A stretch of 64,000 nt of DNA from GCA-2725625 sp964574215 (GTDB lineage: Bacteria; Pseudomonadota; Alphaproteobacteria; Rhodospirillales; UBA2165): assembly GCA_964574215.1 (NCBI GenBank), contig CAZNLR010000002.1, positions 62,001 through 126,000 of the forward strand, written 5' to 3'. The notes below the pieces were generated by a model. It did no database searches, was not told the DNA's origin, and saw only the letters and a list, made by a program, of their open reading frames with translations. The translations under genes and the position numbers were made by a program. Shown here piece after piece: positions 52,612-61,553 of this stretch (position 1 is its first letter; the number at the start of each line of letters is the position of its first letter).

Positions 52612-53493
52612 TTACCGGGTGGGTTCCGGGTTTTCACCCGAGTAATCGTAAAAACCGCGGCCCGATTTGCGGCCGAGCCATCCGGCCTCGACATATTTCA
52701 CCAGAAGCGGGCAGGGCCGGTATTTGGTGTCCGCCAATCCGTCGTGGAGTACCTGCATAATGGCAAGGCAGGTGTCCAGCCCAATAAAGTCGGCCAGTTC
52801 CAGCGGTCCCATGGGATGGTGGGCGCCCAGTTTCATGGAGGTGTCGATGGCCTCAACGGTGCCGACGCCTTCATAGAGGGTGTACACCGCTTCGTTAATC
52901 ATCGGGATCAGGATGCGGTTGACAATGAAGGCCGGGAAATCCTCGGCGCTGACGGGAATCTTGCGGAGGCTTTGGACGAAATTTTTGACTGTCGCAAAAG
53001 TATCCACGTCCGTCGCGATACCACGGATCAGTTCGATCAACTCCATCAGCGGCGCCGGGTTCATAAAGTGCAGGCCGATAAAATGCTCCGGACGGTCCGT
53101 CGACGCGGCCAGCCGGGTTATGGAAATCGACGAGGTGTTGGTGGAAAGAATGGTATCGTCCCTTAACATCGGGCTAATCGTCTCGAATATTTTTGTTTTA
53201 ACTTCCTCGTCTTCGGTCGCCGCTTCAATGACCAAATCAGCTTCACTCAAAACCGAATTGTCGGTGCCGGCCGAGATCAAATTCATGGCCGAAACCTGCT
53301 CCTCTTCCGACAACTTACCCCGGGCGACCAAACGGCCGAGGTTTTTATCGATCGTAGCCAGAGCATTCGTAATAGCGTCATCGGCAATATCGATAAGCTT
53401 CACCTGATAACCGGAAACAGCGCAAACATGTGCGATACCGATTCCCATCTGACCTGCGCCTATAACACCGACTACTTTGATATCATTGGTCAT
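52612..53493 (-). CDS. hbd: 3-hydroxybutyryl-CoA dehydrogenase
   Basis: NAD(P)-dependent dehydrogenase interconverting acetoacetyl-CoA and 3-hydroxybutyryl-CoA, in fatty-acid or polyhydroxybutyrate metabolism. It has 293 residues from ATG 53493; a start 15 codons upstream is also open. The Rossmann motif GVIGAGQMGIGIA is at 9-21. STNTSSISIT and the catalytic His in FIGLHFMNPAPLM follow, and the C-terminal helical domain has NRILIPMINEAVYTLYEG and GPLELADFIGLD. It lies after etfBA in the same orientation, the usual alphaproteobacterial order. Confidence 0.94.
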   Translation of the reverse strand: MTNDIKVVGVIGAGQMGIGIAHVCAVSGYQVKLIDIADDAITNALATIDKNLGRLVARGKLSEEEQVSAMNLISAGTDNSVLSEADLVIEAATEDEEVKTKIFETISPMLRDDTILSTNTSSISITRLAASTDRPEHFIGLHFMNPAPLMELIELIRGIATDVDTFATVKNFVQSLRKIPVSAEDFPAFIVNRILIPMINEAVYTLYEGVGTVEAIDTSMKLGAHHPMGPLELADFIGLDTCLAIMQVLHDGLADTKYRPCPLLVKYVEAGWLGRKSGRGFYDYSGENPEPTR

Positions 53494-53566
53494 TTTCTTT
53501 TTCGCTCTTTCACTGTCACTGGGGGCAATTTGGTTCATTTAATCCACTTTTCTCAGTTGAAGGAAG

Positions 53567-54499
53567 TTATTTGTCGAGTTCCGCTTCTAATTCAGGTACG
53601 GCCTTGAACAAATCGGCGACCAAGCCGTAATCCGCCACCTGGAAGATGGGTGCCTCTTCATCCTTGTTGATGGCGACAATGACCTTGCTGTCTTTCATAC
53701 CGGCGAGATGCTGGATAGCGCCGGAAATGCCGACGGCGATATAAAGTTCGGGCGCAACGATCTTGCCGGTCTGGCCGACCTGATAGTCGTTGGAAACAAA
53801 ACCCGAATCGACCGCCGCGCGTGATGCGCCGACCGCCGCCCCCAAAATATCGGCAACTTTTTCAAGCATGACAAAATTTTCACCGTCCTGCATGCCGCGG
53901 CCGCCGGAGATGATGATCTTCGCCGCCGTCAACTCGGGCCGGTCGGATTTGGTCAGTTCGGTGCCGATGAACTCCGAAATTCCGGGATTGTCGGCAGCGG
54001 CGGTTTCGACGATGTCCGCACTGCCCCCTTCCGCTTCGGCGGCATCGAAACCGGTGGCGCGCACGGTGATGATCTTAACGCTGTCGGATGACTGCACCGT
54101 GGCCACGGCGTTGCCGGCGTAGATCGGGCGTTCGAAGGTATCTCCATCGACAATGCCGCTGATCTCGGAGATCTGTTGCACATCCAAGAGGGCGGCCACC
54201 CGCGGCATGACGTTTTTGCCGAAAGTCGTGGCCGGCGCCAGCACATGGGAATAATTGCCGGCCAGCCCTTGGATCAGCGGTGCAAAGGTTTCCGCCAGCG
54301 GATTGGCATAAGCACCGTCTTCCACCAGCAGGACTTTGGCAGCGCCGGTGATTTTGGCGGCTTCTTCGGCGGCGCTGCGGCAATCGGCGCCGGCAACCAG
54401 GATTTCAACATCGCCCAATTGGGCGGCGGCGGCGACGGTGTTGAAGGTTGCGCCCTTCAACGCCGCGTTATCATGTTCGGCTATGACCAGGACACTCAT
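53567..54499 (-). CDS. etfA: Electron transfer flavoprotein subunit alpha
   Basis: FAD-carrying subunit of ETF, passing electrons from acyl-CoA dehydrogenases to ETF-quinone oxidoreductase. It has 310 residues. The C-terminal FAD domain shows IISGGRGMQDGENFVMLE, VGASRAAVDSGF, YQVGQTGKIVAPELYIAVG and the final GISGAIQHLAGM segment. The start overlaps the etfB stop by one base (TGATG). Confidence 0.96.
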   Translation of the reverse strand: MSVLVIAEHDNAALKGATFNTVAAAAQLGDVEILVAGADCRSAAEEAAKITGAAKVLLVEDGAYANPLAETFAPLIQGLAGNYSHVLAPATTFGKNVMPRVAALLDVQQISEISGIVDGDTFERPIYAGNAVATVQSSDSVKIITVRATGFDAAEAEGGSADIVETAAADNPGISEFIGTELTKSDRPELTAAKIIISGGRGMQDGENFVMLEKVADILGAAVGASRAAVDSGFVSNDYQVGQTGKIVAPELYIAVGISGAIQHLAGMKDSKVIVAINKDEEAPIFQVADYGLVADLFKAVPELEAELDK

Positions 54500-55248
54500 C
54501 AGATCACCTTGGCTTCGTTTTTAAGTTTGTCGACCAGTGCGGCAACGTCTTCGACGATGACGCCGGCCTCACGTTTGGCGGGCTCCTCGACCTTCAAGGT
54601 CGTTAGCCGCGGCGCCGTATCGACGCCCAATTCATCCGGCGTCATGGCATCAATCGGTTTTTTCTTGGCTTTCATAATATTCGGCAGGGATGCGTAGCGG
54701 GGCGTGTTGAGGCGCAGATCAACGGAAATGACGGCCGGCATATTGATTTTCACCGTTTCCAGTCCGCCGTCGATTTCACGGACAACGCTCGCTTTGCCGT
54801 CGCTTAGTTCGAGTTCCGACGCGAAAGTGCCTTGGGGCCAACCCAGCAGGGCGGCCAGCATCTGGCCCGTTTGATTGGAATCGTCATCAATGGCCTGTTT
54901 GCCGACGATAATCATATCCGGCTGCTCTTTATCGGCTATCGCTTTGAATATTTTGGCCACCGCCAAAGGCTCAACGTCATCATCCGTGGTCACATGGATG
55001 CCGCGGTCGGCGCCCATGGCCAAAGCGGTTCTGATGGTTTCTTGGGCCTGTTGCGGACCGATGGAAGCGGCAATAAGTTCTTCCGCCGTGCCGGCTTCCC
55101 GGAGGCGAATCCCCTCTTCGACGGCAATTTCGTCGAAAGGGTTCATGGACATTTTTACATTGGCCGTTTCGACACCGGTCTGATCCGACTTAACCCTGAT
55201 CTTGACGTTGTAATCGATGACCCGTTTTACTGCGACGAGGATTTTCAT
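54499..55248 (-). CDS. etfB: Electron transfer flavoprotein subunit beta
   Basis: AMP-binding partner of EtfA. It has 249 residues from ATG 55248, preceded by ACAGGAA; 32 further codons are open upstream but unlike the family. MKILVAVKRVIDYNVKIRV, MNPFDEIAVEEGIRL and the recognition loop SVDLRLNTPRYASLPNIMKA mark the family. First gene of etfB-etfA-hbd. Confidence 0.96.
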   Translation of the reverse strand: MKILVAVKRVIDYNVKIRVKSDQTGVETANVKMSMNPFDEIAVEEGIRLREAGTAEELIAASIGPQQAQETIRTALAMGADRGIHVTTDDDVEPLAVAKIFKAIADKEQPDMIIVGKQAIDDDSNQTGQMLAALLGWPQGTFASELELSDGKASVVREIDGGLETVKINMPAVISVDLRLNTPRYASLPNIMKAKKKPIDAMTPDELGVDTAPRLTTLKVEEPAKREAGVIVEDVAALVDKLKNEAKVI

Positions 55249-55446
55249 GTCTATTCCTGTGAACCAGCTGTCAAAGTTCAAAAAACAATAAATCGGTATT
55301 GGAATTCCGAATTTCTGCAGTGCACAATATAAAGTAGATTCCAACCTGTCAACGTTGCCTTGGTAACGATTGGCAACAGCGTGATACAGATTCTAACCCC
55401 ATCTAAACTTATAATAATTAAAGGAAAACCGGGACAGGCGTGGAAT

Positions 55447-56040
55447 TCAACGGTTATCGCCTGGTTGCCAGAGAATATCCTGCATTCCGTTGTCATTGAG
55501 GCATCGCGCCAATACGAATAAATGATCGGAAAGTCGGTTTAAATACATCAGAGCCAGGGGGTTTAAAGGTTCCCGATTCGCTAATTCAGCGGTTAATCGC
55601 TCGGCCCGGCGCGAGATCGTGCGGGCGATATGAAGCTGGCAGGCGGCAGGTGATCCGCCGGGAAGGATAAAGGACTTTAACGGAGTCAGATTGACATTCA
55701 AGCGGTCGATTTCCTGCTCCAAACGGTCAATTTGAGCCTGAGATATACGCAGTTCCTCCGTTTCCGGGCGCTCTTCGTCGGTTGAAACCGGTCTGGCTAG
55801 ATCGGCGCCCAGGTCAAATAAGTCGTTCTGAATACGGCCCAGCATCGCATCGGCATCATCTAAAGCCAGGGGCGAATCCTTCCCGGTATGCAGCCGGGCG
55901 GCTCCGATAAACGCGTTGGCCTCATCAACCGCGCCAAAGGCGGCGATCCGGAGGTCAGATTTGGATACCCGGGCGCCACCGGCGAGAGACGTCATCCCTT
56001 CGTCGCCACCCCTGGTGTAGATTTTATCCAATGTAACCAT
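55447..56040 (-). CDS. PduO-type ATP:cob(I)alamin adenosyltransferase
   Basis: Transfers adenosyl from ATP to cob(I)alamin, giving adenosylcobalamin. It has 197 residues forming the trimeric four-helix-bundle type. YTRGGDEGMTSLAGGARVSKSD is the N-terminal ATP loop, FGAVDEANAFIG follows, and RTISRRAERLTAEL has the conserved Arg pair. It makes the cofactor that the nearby class II ribonucleotide reductase requires. About 200 bases separate it from etfB. Confidence 0.94.
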   Translation of the reverse strand: MVTLDKIYTRGGDEGMTSLAGGARVSKSDLRIAAFGAVDEANAFIGAARLHTGKDSPLALDDADAMLGRIQNDLFDLGADLARPVSTDEERPETEELRISQAQIDRLEQEIDRLNVNLTPLKSFILPGGSPAACQLHIARTISRRAERLTAELANREPLNPLALMYLNRLSDHLFVLARCLNDNGMQDILWQPGDNR

Positions 56041-56066
56041 TCGGCAAAATTCCCGGTTGAGTTAAA

Positions 56067-56288
56067 TTATGGTGATCGGGGAACGAATAGTAAAATAGCA
56101 AACAGCAGTACGGCAAGGATTTGAAGCGCCACCCGGGCCTGCATCATTTTATTTCGGAACCGGGGGGAAAACCGCCCGTTGGAATCTTTGGAACCGCCCA
56201 TGGCGATAATGCCGGTAAATAAAACGGCGACAATGGCCGCCAGCACCACCAAAATAAGCGTCGGAATAATATTCAGTAAAGTCGCCAA
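56067..56288 (-). CDS. Twin transmembrane helix small protein
   Basis: A 73-residue membrane protein with two hydrophobic helices (about 5-30 and 50-70) joined by a basic loop (DSNGRFSPRFRNKMMQARV). The pattern fits the HIG1-like twin-transmembrane small proteins seen next to the PduO gene in many alphaproteobacteria. Related eukaryotic HIG1 proteins associate with respiratory complexes. It is 26 bases upstream of the adenosyltransferase gene, in the same orientation. Confidence 0.85.
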   Translation of the reverse strand: MATLLNIIPTLILVVLAAIVAVLFTGIIAMGGSKDSNGRFSPRFRNKMMQARVALQILAVLLFAILLFVPRSP

Positions 56289-56384
56289 CTCCCTCTCGCC
56301 CAGCTTCCATACGTCATAGCGTCGGCATCATAGCGCCGGCGGAATAAAATTGCATCGGCAGATGCAGTCTTGGGATTATTGACT

Positions 56385-56819
56385 CTATTCTGATTTTGCA
56401 CCCGGTGTGGTGACCGGGATCAAATAGGTCGTATCGGATTCTTCCTTTGGCGCACGTGGATTTTCCACCAGCGTTTTCAACACCTGGGTCAGATAAAGAA
56501 CCACACCGCGCCGATATTCCTCCAACACGGGCGACCAGGATACATAGAGTTTTCCATTGACCTCATACTGGGTGACATCTTCGTTGTCGGCTACTTCGTT
56601 TATCGCACGGGCCAAGTTGGGAGATTCCCCGGCATAGACCCAGGCGGGTTTAACGCCGCCATGCCAGACAATGTAGACACCGCCGACACCGTCTAGATTG
56701 GCTTCGTCCGTGTCCAACTGCAATAATTGATAAAATCCGCCCTTTGGCGACCGGACCCATTTCGGGTCAATCGGATTGGTAATTTTGGGGCGATCAGTTT
56801 TATCACCAAATAGCGACAT
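56385..56819 (-). CDS. Uncharacterised protein, possible GIY-YIG-like fold
   Basis: A 144-residue soluble protein. GGVYIVWHGGVKPAWVYAGES, read as GVY then VYAG about ten residues later, followed by NLARAI, has the spacing of the GIY-YIG nuclease core (GIY, YIG, then a conserved Arg). The rest is unfamiliar, and a clear catalytic Glu plus metal site is not evident. The call is therefore tentative and it may be a non-enzymatic relative. Single gene upstream of the small membrane protein. Confidence 0.6.
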   Translation of the reverse strand: MSLFGDKTDRPKITNPIDPKWVRSPKGGFYQLLQLDTDEANLDGVGGVYIVWHGGVKPAWVYAGESPNLARAINEVADNEDVTQYEVNGKLYVSWSPVLEEYRRGVVLYLTQVLKTLVENPRAPKEESDTTYLIPVTTPGAKSE

Positions 56820-57153
56820 TGTGATTCGATTCTCTCAAAAGGCGACAATTTTTGACTATTTTCAGGATTTCAACGTCTAGCGAAACCTGTTGATAACCCT
56901 AATAGCAAAATAATTAACAAAACCTGAGCAAATTTTGCTAAACAGCCGACAAATATCAAGATTTTTTGCCGATTGTTAACTTTTTGAAGCTAAGTTCCTT
57001 GTTGAAATTTTTTATCAACGACACAACTTCATTGGGCAGTGAATTTCTGAATATTCGATAGATCAGTTTCATCCCCGTAGATAGCAATGCCAGAATGACA
57101 TTTCCGATGCGGCGGTGTATGTTTAGCTTAGATGTTAATTCCAGGAGGACCGA
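56820..57153. other. AT-rich intergenic stretch
   Basis: About 334 AT-rich bases between divergent genes. No gene is supported. It should contain both promoters. AGGAGG at 57143-57148 is the ribosome site of the next gene. Confidence 0.6.
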
Positions 57154-57474
57154 ATGTTCTTTGACCAAATCAAAGAAATTGAAACAGCGATTAAGCAACT
57201 CAGAGACGATTTAGTAAATATCGGCAAAGGTGTCGATGATCACTTTGAACAACTGGACGATATCGCCGCGCATGTCATCGCCGTGGAAGCGGTGATGGTT
57301 GAAGTATTAAAAAAGACGGAAGTCGATGCCGATGCAATTAAGGCTTGGATTGTCGACGTAACTGAAACCAGCACCGGCAGGGAAGGCGGCAGCGAAAAAG
57401 CAAAAATCATTGTCGAAAATCTTTTAGCCGGAAAAGCGGCTCCGGAATATGAAGCGGCTCCGGAAAATGAATAG
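57154..57474 (+). CDS. Small acidic helical protein of unknown function
   Basis: A 106-residue product with a near-perfect AGGAGG at ideal spacing, so it is probably well expressed. The sequence is almost wholly helical with heptad Ile/Leu/Val spacing (IETAIKQLRDDLVNIGKGVDD, AVEAVMVEVLKKTEVD), then an acidic low-complexity tail ending PEYEAAPENE. No signal peptide or membrane segment. I recognise no family. It is followed by its own terminator. Confidence 0.72.
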   Translation: MFFDQIKEIETAIKQLRDDLVNIGKGVDDHFEQLDDIAAHVIAVEAVMVEVLKKTEVDADAIKAWIVDVTETSTGREGGSEKAKIIVENLLAGKAAPEYEAAPENE

Positions 57475-57506
57475 CGTGTAGCCGAATTTTCGAATTTGAA
57501 GAATAG

Positions 57507-57536
57507 GGCGTTGGCTTAACCGGTCAGCGCCTTTTT
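57507..57536 (+). terminator. Rho-independent terminator after the small acidic gene
   Basis: GGCGTTGGC (57507-57515) pairs with GTCAGCGCC (57523-57531), nine pairs including two wobbles, followed by TTTTT. It lies between convergent genes. Confidence 0.8.
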
Positions 57537-57559
57537 CAATGCCCGTTAGGACTTAAAAA

Positions 57560-59929
57560 TTAACCGCACTTGGAATAGGCGCAACTGGTGCAGGTGTCAC
57601 ACCCTTCCTGCCGGATCAAGCTCGCTTGGCCGCATTTGGGGCATTGCCGGAATCTGGTATCGGTAATTTCATCCCCGCCGGAGGCAGAGGCATCGTCCTG
57701 TAAATTCACCACTTTTGGATTGGCCTGAAGCGCATCTTCCTCCAAGGCCCCAGGTGCCGGCAGGAAGCCGATGACGATCATATGTTCCTCCAGGACGCCG
57801 CCGATAGCCGCCAGCAATGACGGCACATAGCGGCCGTTCATCCATTGTCCGCCCCTCGGGTCGAACACGGCTTTTAATTCCTCTACCACAAACGACACGT
57901 CGCCGCCCCGTCTGAAAACCGCCGAGATCATGCGGGTCAGGGCCACTGTCCAGGCGTAGTGCTCGGTATTCTTGGAGTTGATGAAGACCTCGAAAGGCCG
58001 CCGCCGCCCGTCCTGAATGATATCGTTGACGGTAATATAGAGGGCATGGTCCGATTCCGGCCATTGCACCTTGTAAGTGGAACCCGGCAGGGCTTCGGGA
58101 CGGTCGAGGGGTTGGGTGAGGTAATGCAATATTCCCGAATCACCCTGGTCTTTGGGCTTGGCCTTCATTCCCGGTTTTGATCTGGCGGGCGCAACGAGGG
58201 GAAGCTCGGCCTGTTTGGCGTCGACGGTTTCAGCCGCCTTTTTTTCCAATACGGCGCCGGTTACTTCATTGGGACGATAAGTCGTGCATCCCTTGCACCC
58301 CATTTCGTAGGCTTGGAGATAAATATCCTCGAAATCTTCGAACTCAATTTCTTCCGGGCAATTGATGGTTTTGGAAATCGAACTGTCGATAAATTTCTGT
58401 ACCGCAGCCTGCATCACCAAATGATCGCGGGGAGATAGTTGTTGCGAATCGACGAAGGCTTCCGGCAGGGGCGCTTGATCGCCTTTGAGACGCCGGAAAA
58501 GCCGATAGGCGAAATCGGATACTTCTTCATCGCGTCTTCCGCCGTCCGGCGTCATCACGTGCCTTGTATAGGAGAAGCTGAACACCGGTTCCAGGCCCGA
58601 GGAAACGTTATCGGCGAACAACGAAATGGTTCCCGTGGGCGCGACCGAGGTTAGCAAGGCGTTGCGGATACCATGCTCGGCAATGGCCGCCCGAATATCC
58701 TCGTCGGCATTAACCAGCGCTTCGCCCGCCAAATAGGCATCCTTATCGAACAACGGAAATACACCCTTTTCCTCGGCCAATTCGATGGAGGCCAGATAGG
58801 AGCTCCGCTGGATCGTTCTGACCCATCGTTCCGTCAGTTGCACGGCTTCAGGTGAACCATAACGCGCGTCGCACATGATCAAGGCATCAGCCAGACCGGT
58901 GATGCCGAGGCCGATACGTCTTTTGGCCTTGGCTTCATGTAACTGGGCGTCCAGGGGAAAGCGCGATACGTCGATGGTGTTGTCCATCATTCTGATGGCG
59001 GCGAAGACGATATCTTCCAGCGTTTCGGACTTGATTTCGGCATTTTCGGTAAATGGATCATCAACCAGCTGCGCCAAATTGACCGAGCCCAGTAAACAGG
59101 CCCCGTAGGGCGGCAAAGGCTGTTCGCCGCAGGGGTTGGTGGCATGAATGTTTTCACAATAGGAGAGAGGATTCAGCCGGTTGATACGGTCGATGAAGAT
59201 CACGCCCGGCTCGGCGAAAGCGTAAGTCGACCGCATGATTTTTTCCCACAATTCCCGGGCGGGCAGACTGCCGTATATGGTGCCGCCGAAGGTCAGCTCC
59301 CAGGTTGCATCCTCCTTCACCGCCGCCATGAAGGCGTCGGTTACCAGCACCGACAAATTGAACATCCGCAAACGACCGGGTTCTTGCTTGGCGCCGATAA
59401 AATCCTCGATATCCGGGTGGTCACACCGCATCACGGCCATCATGGCGCCCCGCCGGGATCCCGCGCTCATAATGGTGCGGCACATGGCATCCCAGACATC
59501 CATAAAAGACAACGGTCCCGAGGCGTCGGCGCCGACACCCTTAACCAGTGCGCCTTTGGGGCGGAGCGTCGAGAAATCGTAGCCGATACCGCCTCCTTGC
59601 TGCATGGTCAGGGCGGCTTCTCGTAAACTGTCAAAAATTCCCGACATATCGTCGGGGATATCGCCCATGACGAAACAATTGAAGAGAGTTACGTCCCTGC
59701 CCGACCCGGCGCCCGAAAGAATTCTTCCGGCCGGCAAAAAACGGAAATCGCTCATTATTTTGTAGAAACGTTCGGCCCAATATTCCTTTTCTCGCTCCGG
59801 CTGGGCAAGGGCATCGGCGACCCGCCGAAAGCTGTCATTCAGGGTCTTATCCACCGGTGTGCCATCGGCGTCTTTAAGTCGGTATTTCATATCCCAGATT
59901 TGCTGGGAAATAGCGGCAACGGGCGCCAT
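57560..59929 (-). CDS. nrdJ: Adenosylcobalamin-dependent (class II) ribonucleotide reductase
   Basis: Makes deoxyribonucleotides with an adenosylcobalamin radical, independent of oxygen. It has 789 residues, a compact class II form. Redox Cys in TLFNCFVMGDI, radical/active-site residues in NPCGEQPLPPYGACLLGSVNL and LTSVAPTGTISLFADN are visible. The C-terminus ends in a Cys-rich tail (CPKCGQASL...CDTCTSCAYSKCG) that relays reducing power and may bind zinc. It has its own near-consensus promoter and no NrdR boxes or cobalamin riboswitch that I can see. Confidence 0.95.
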   Translation of the reverse strand: MAPVAAISQQIWDMKYRLKDADGTPVDKTLNDSFRRVADALAQPEREKEYWAERFYKIMSDFRFLPAGRILSGAGSGRDVTLFNCFVMGDIPDDMSGIFDSLREAALTMQQGGGIGYDFSTLRPKGALVKGVGADASGPLSFMDVWDAMCRTIMSAGSRRGAMMAVMRCDHPDIEDFIGAKQEPGRLRMFNLSVLVTDAFMAAVKEDATWELTFGGTIYGSLPARELWEKIMRSTYAFAEPGVIFIDRINRLNPLSYCENIHATNPCGEQPLPPYGACLLGSVNLAQLVDDPFTENAEIKSETLEDIVFAAIRMMDNTIDVSRFPLDAQLHEAKAKRRIGLGITGLADALIMCDARYGSPEAVQLTERWVRTIQRSSYLASIELAEEKGVFPLFDKDAYLAGEALVNADEDIRAAIAEHGIRNALLTSVAPTGTISLFADNVSSGLEPVFSFSYTRHVMTPDGGRRDEEVSDFAYRLFRRLKGDQAPLPEAFVDSQQLSPRDHLVMQAAVQKFIDSSISKTINCPEEIEFEDFEDIYLQAYEMGCKGCTTYRPNEVTGAVLEKKAAETVDAKQAELPLVAPARSKPGMKAKPKDQGDSGILHYLTQPLDRPEALPGSTYKVQWPESDHALYITVNDIIQDGRRRPFEVFINSKNTEHYAWTVALTRMISAVFRRGGDVSFVVEELKAVFDPRGGQWMNGRYVPSLLAAIGGVLEEHMIVIGFLPAPGALEEDALQANPKVVNLQDDASASGGDEITDTRFRQCPKCGQASLIRQEGCDTCTSCAYSKCG

Positions 59930-59978
59930 TGGGCCTGCCTTTCCAGATGAATTGAATTGCCGTATGCCTGAATACCTA

Positions 59979-60007
59979 ATTTTAGGCAGATGGCGTCATG
60001 GGGTCAA
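59979..60007 (-). promoter_or_regulatory. Sigma-70-type promoter of nrdJ
   Basis: On the minus strand TTGACC (complement of 60002-60007) and TAAAAT (complement of 59979-59984) are separated by exactly 17 bases. The implied start lies about 43 bases before the nrdJ ATG. A near-palindrome, CCTAATTTTAGG at 59975-59986, overlaps the -10. Confidence 0.65.
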
Positions 60008-60141
60008 CAAAAAGTTCTTGTTTTGTTTCCACCAGCTTATCCCCAGGGAAGATGGCAATAACTCATTGTTTTTAATTTATTATTTTTGTTTTTCCCGGTA
60101 TCCACAAAGGGAGAAAACGGGTTTTCGGTGGATGAGAATGG

Positions 60142-60903
60142 TCAATTGCGCTCGGCCACATCCGTTTGGTCGATCCCCTTGAATCCGCCTTCGATTTCCA
60201 GTTCACGGGATTTCGATTCGATGGCGTTTTCCAGTGCCGCCATAAAGGTCTTTCGGTCCAAATTGTCGGCAATTTGCGGCAGAAACTCGATAATCACGGT
60301 GCCGGGTGTTTTGAGAAACTTCCGGCGGGGCCAGAATAGGCCCGAATTGAGCGCAACCGGAATAACGGGCATGCCGATTTGCTTATATAGGGCGGCGACG
60401 CCAGGGTGATATTTCCGGGACATACCAGCTTCGACCCGTGTGCCCTCCGGAAAAATAACCACCGACCGGCCTTCTTCGAGATATTTTTTGGTCAAGGATA
60501 TCATTGATCGCATGGCGCCGGCGCCGCCGTCCCGGTCGATTACCACATGACCGCATTTTCTCATATACCATCCCCAGAACGGAATGCGCAGGAGTTCCGA
60601 TTTCATGACATAGACGTTGTCCGGATGAAACCAGAGAAAAAACATGGTGTCCCAGACGGACTGGTGTTTGGTCGCGTATAAAACCGGTTGGTCCGGCAGG
60701 TTTTCCCTCCCCCTGATTTCCATCTTGATATTGAGGATGTGCAGCAAAACAAAAATACCGTTCGACCATTTTGCAACTATGCGACGGAAAGGTTTTACCG
60801 GCAACGGCGTGAAAAATGCCAAAAACAAAAGCATAAAAGCCGTCCAGAAAATAAAAAGGACGTTGAACAATCCGGATGCCAGAGAAAGACGGAATTTTCG
60901 CAT
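60142..60903 (-). CDS. plsC: 1-acyl-sn-glycerol-3-phosphate acyltransferase
   Basis: Inner-membrane acyltransferase that makes phosphatidic acid. It has 253 residues. An N-terminal membrane helix (about 10-32) is followed by the HX4D motif (His80, Asp85 in KHQSVWDT) and the glycerophosphate-binding FPEGTR at 151-156. The start overlaps the preceding gene's stop by one base, so it is coupled with the ydcF-like gene. Confidence 0.93.
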   Translation of the reverse strand: MRKFRLSLASGLFNVLFIFWTAFMLLFLAFFTPLPVKPFRRIVAKWSNGIFVLLHILNIKMEIRGRENLPDQPVLYATKHQSVWDTMFFLWFHPDNVYVMKSELLRIPFWGWYMRKCGHVVIDRDGGAGAMRSMISLTKKYLEEGRSVVIFPEGTRVEAGMSRKYHPGVAALYKQIGMPVIPVALNSGLFWPRRKFLKTPGTVIIEFLPQIADNLDRKTFMAALENAIESKSRELEIEGGFKGIDQTDVAERN

Positions 60904-61550
60904 TATGAATTTTTTCTATTGAATAAACGCTGCCCAGCCATTCTGACGACGGCAACCAAGTACTTCATATACTCGCTTATTATCAGATTCGCCGTGCCCG
61001 GCCAAATCCACCAATCCTGCCGCTTGAACTGATCGGGATAAACAACGTGGGGAGTGATTTCGATATTGGGCATGAGATAATGAAATTCCATTAGACTGCG
61101 CGGCATATGGTAACTGGCGGTTACCAGTCGAATGGATTCATAGCCTTCCGATTTTATCCATTTGGCCGATTCAAAGGCGTTTTCCATCGTACTGCCGGCG
61201 CGATAGTCGAGAACGATACAGCACTGGAGTTCGGCCTCGTTGCGCTGAGACAGTTCCAACAGTCGTTGCACATCGACGCCTTGGTATACACCGGTGATAA
61301 ATAGCTTTTTGCCTCTTTTTTCCGAAAGCTCGATCAACCCGGCATCCAGCCTACCACTGCCCCCGGTCAAGACGACGATGGCGTCCACCGGATTGCCAGC
61401 CGTCTTCATCTCGTTTGAACTGTGAGGAATTTTATCAACAAAATCCAAGAGCCCGGACACCCAGAAGCCAATCGCACCCACCAGTATGATGAACAAAACG
61501 AACTGTCTGATACTGGAACGCCGGGATTTCTTTCGATGGCCGGTTATCAT
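60903..61550 (-). CDS. YdcF/DUF218-family membrane-anchored protein
   Basis: A 215-residue protein with one N-terminal membrane helix (about 17-36) and a DUF218 domain. DAIVVLTGGSGRLDAGLIEL is the family's N-terminal motif, STMENAFESAKWI the middle one, and LVTASYHMPRSLMEF the third. Members include SanA/ElyC-type envelope proteins. The role is probably in envelope integrity or polyprenyl-lipid metabolism, but no reaction is proven. It lies between ftsX and plsC, as commonly seen in this group. Confidence 0.86.
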   Translation of the reverse strand: MITGHRKKSRRSSIRQFVLFIILVGAIGFWVSGLLDFVDKIPHSSNEMKTAGNPVDAIVVLTGGSGRLDAGLIELSEKRGKKLFITGVYQGVDVQRLLELSQRNEAELQCCIVLDYRAGSTMENAFESAKWIKSEGYESIRLVTASYHMPRSLMEFHYLMPNIEITPHVVYPDQFKRQDWWIWPGTANLIISEYMKYLVAVVRMAGQRLFNRKNS

Positions 61551-61553
61551 TCG

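Noticed and set aside
52503..52694. A minus-strand frame with an internal repeat (FLKGW...IKGW)
   Set aside because: The repeat is explained by the two duplicated terminator hairpins.
56956..57198. An 80-codon minus-strand frame overlapping the small acidic gene start
   Set aside because: It overlaps a gene with an excellent ribosome site, lies in AT-rich spacer and shows no recognisable features.
59930..60141. Cobalamin riboswitch or NrdR boxes before nrdJ
   Set aside because: I looked for the B12 box and for NrdR-type palindromes and found neither; only a promoter and a short near-palindrome are visible.
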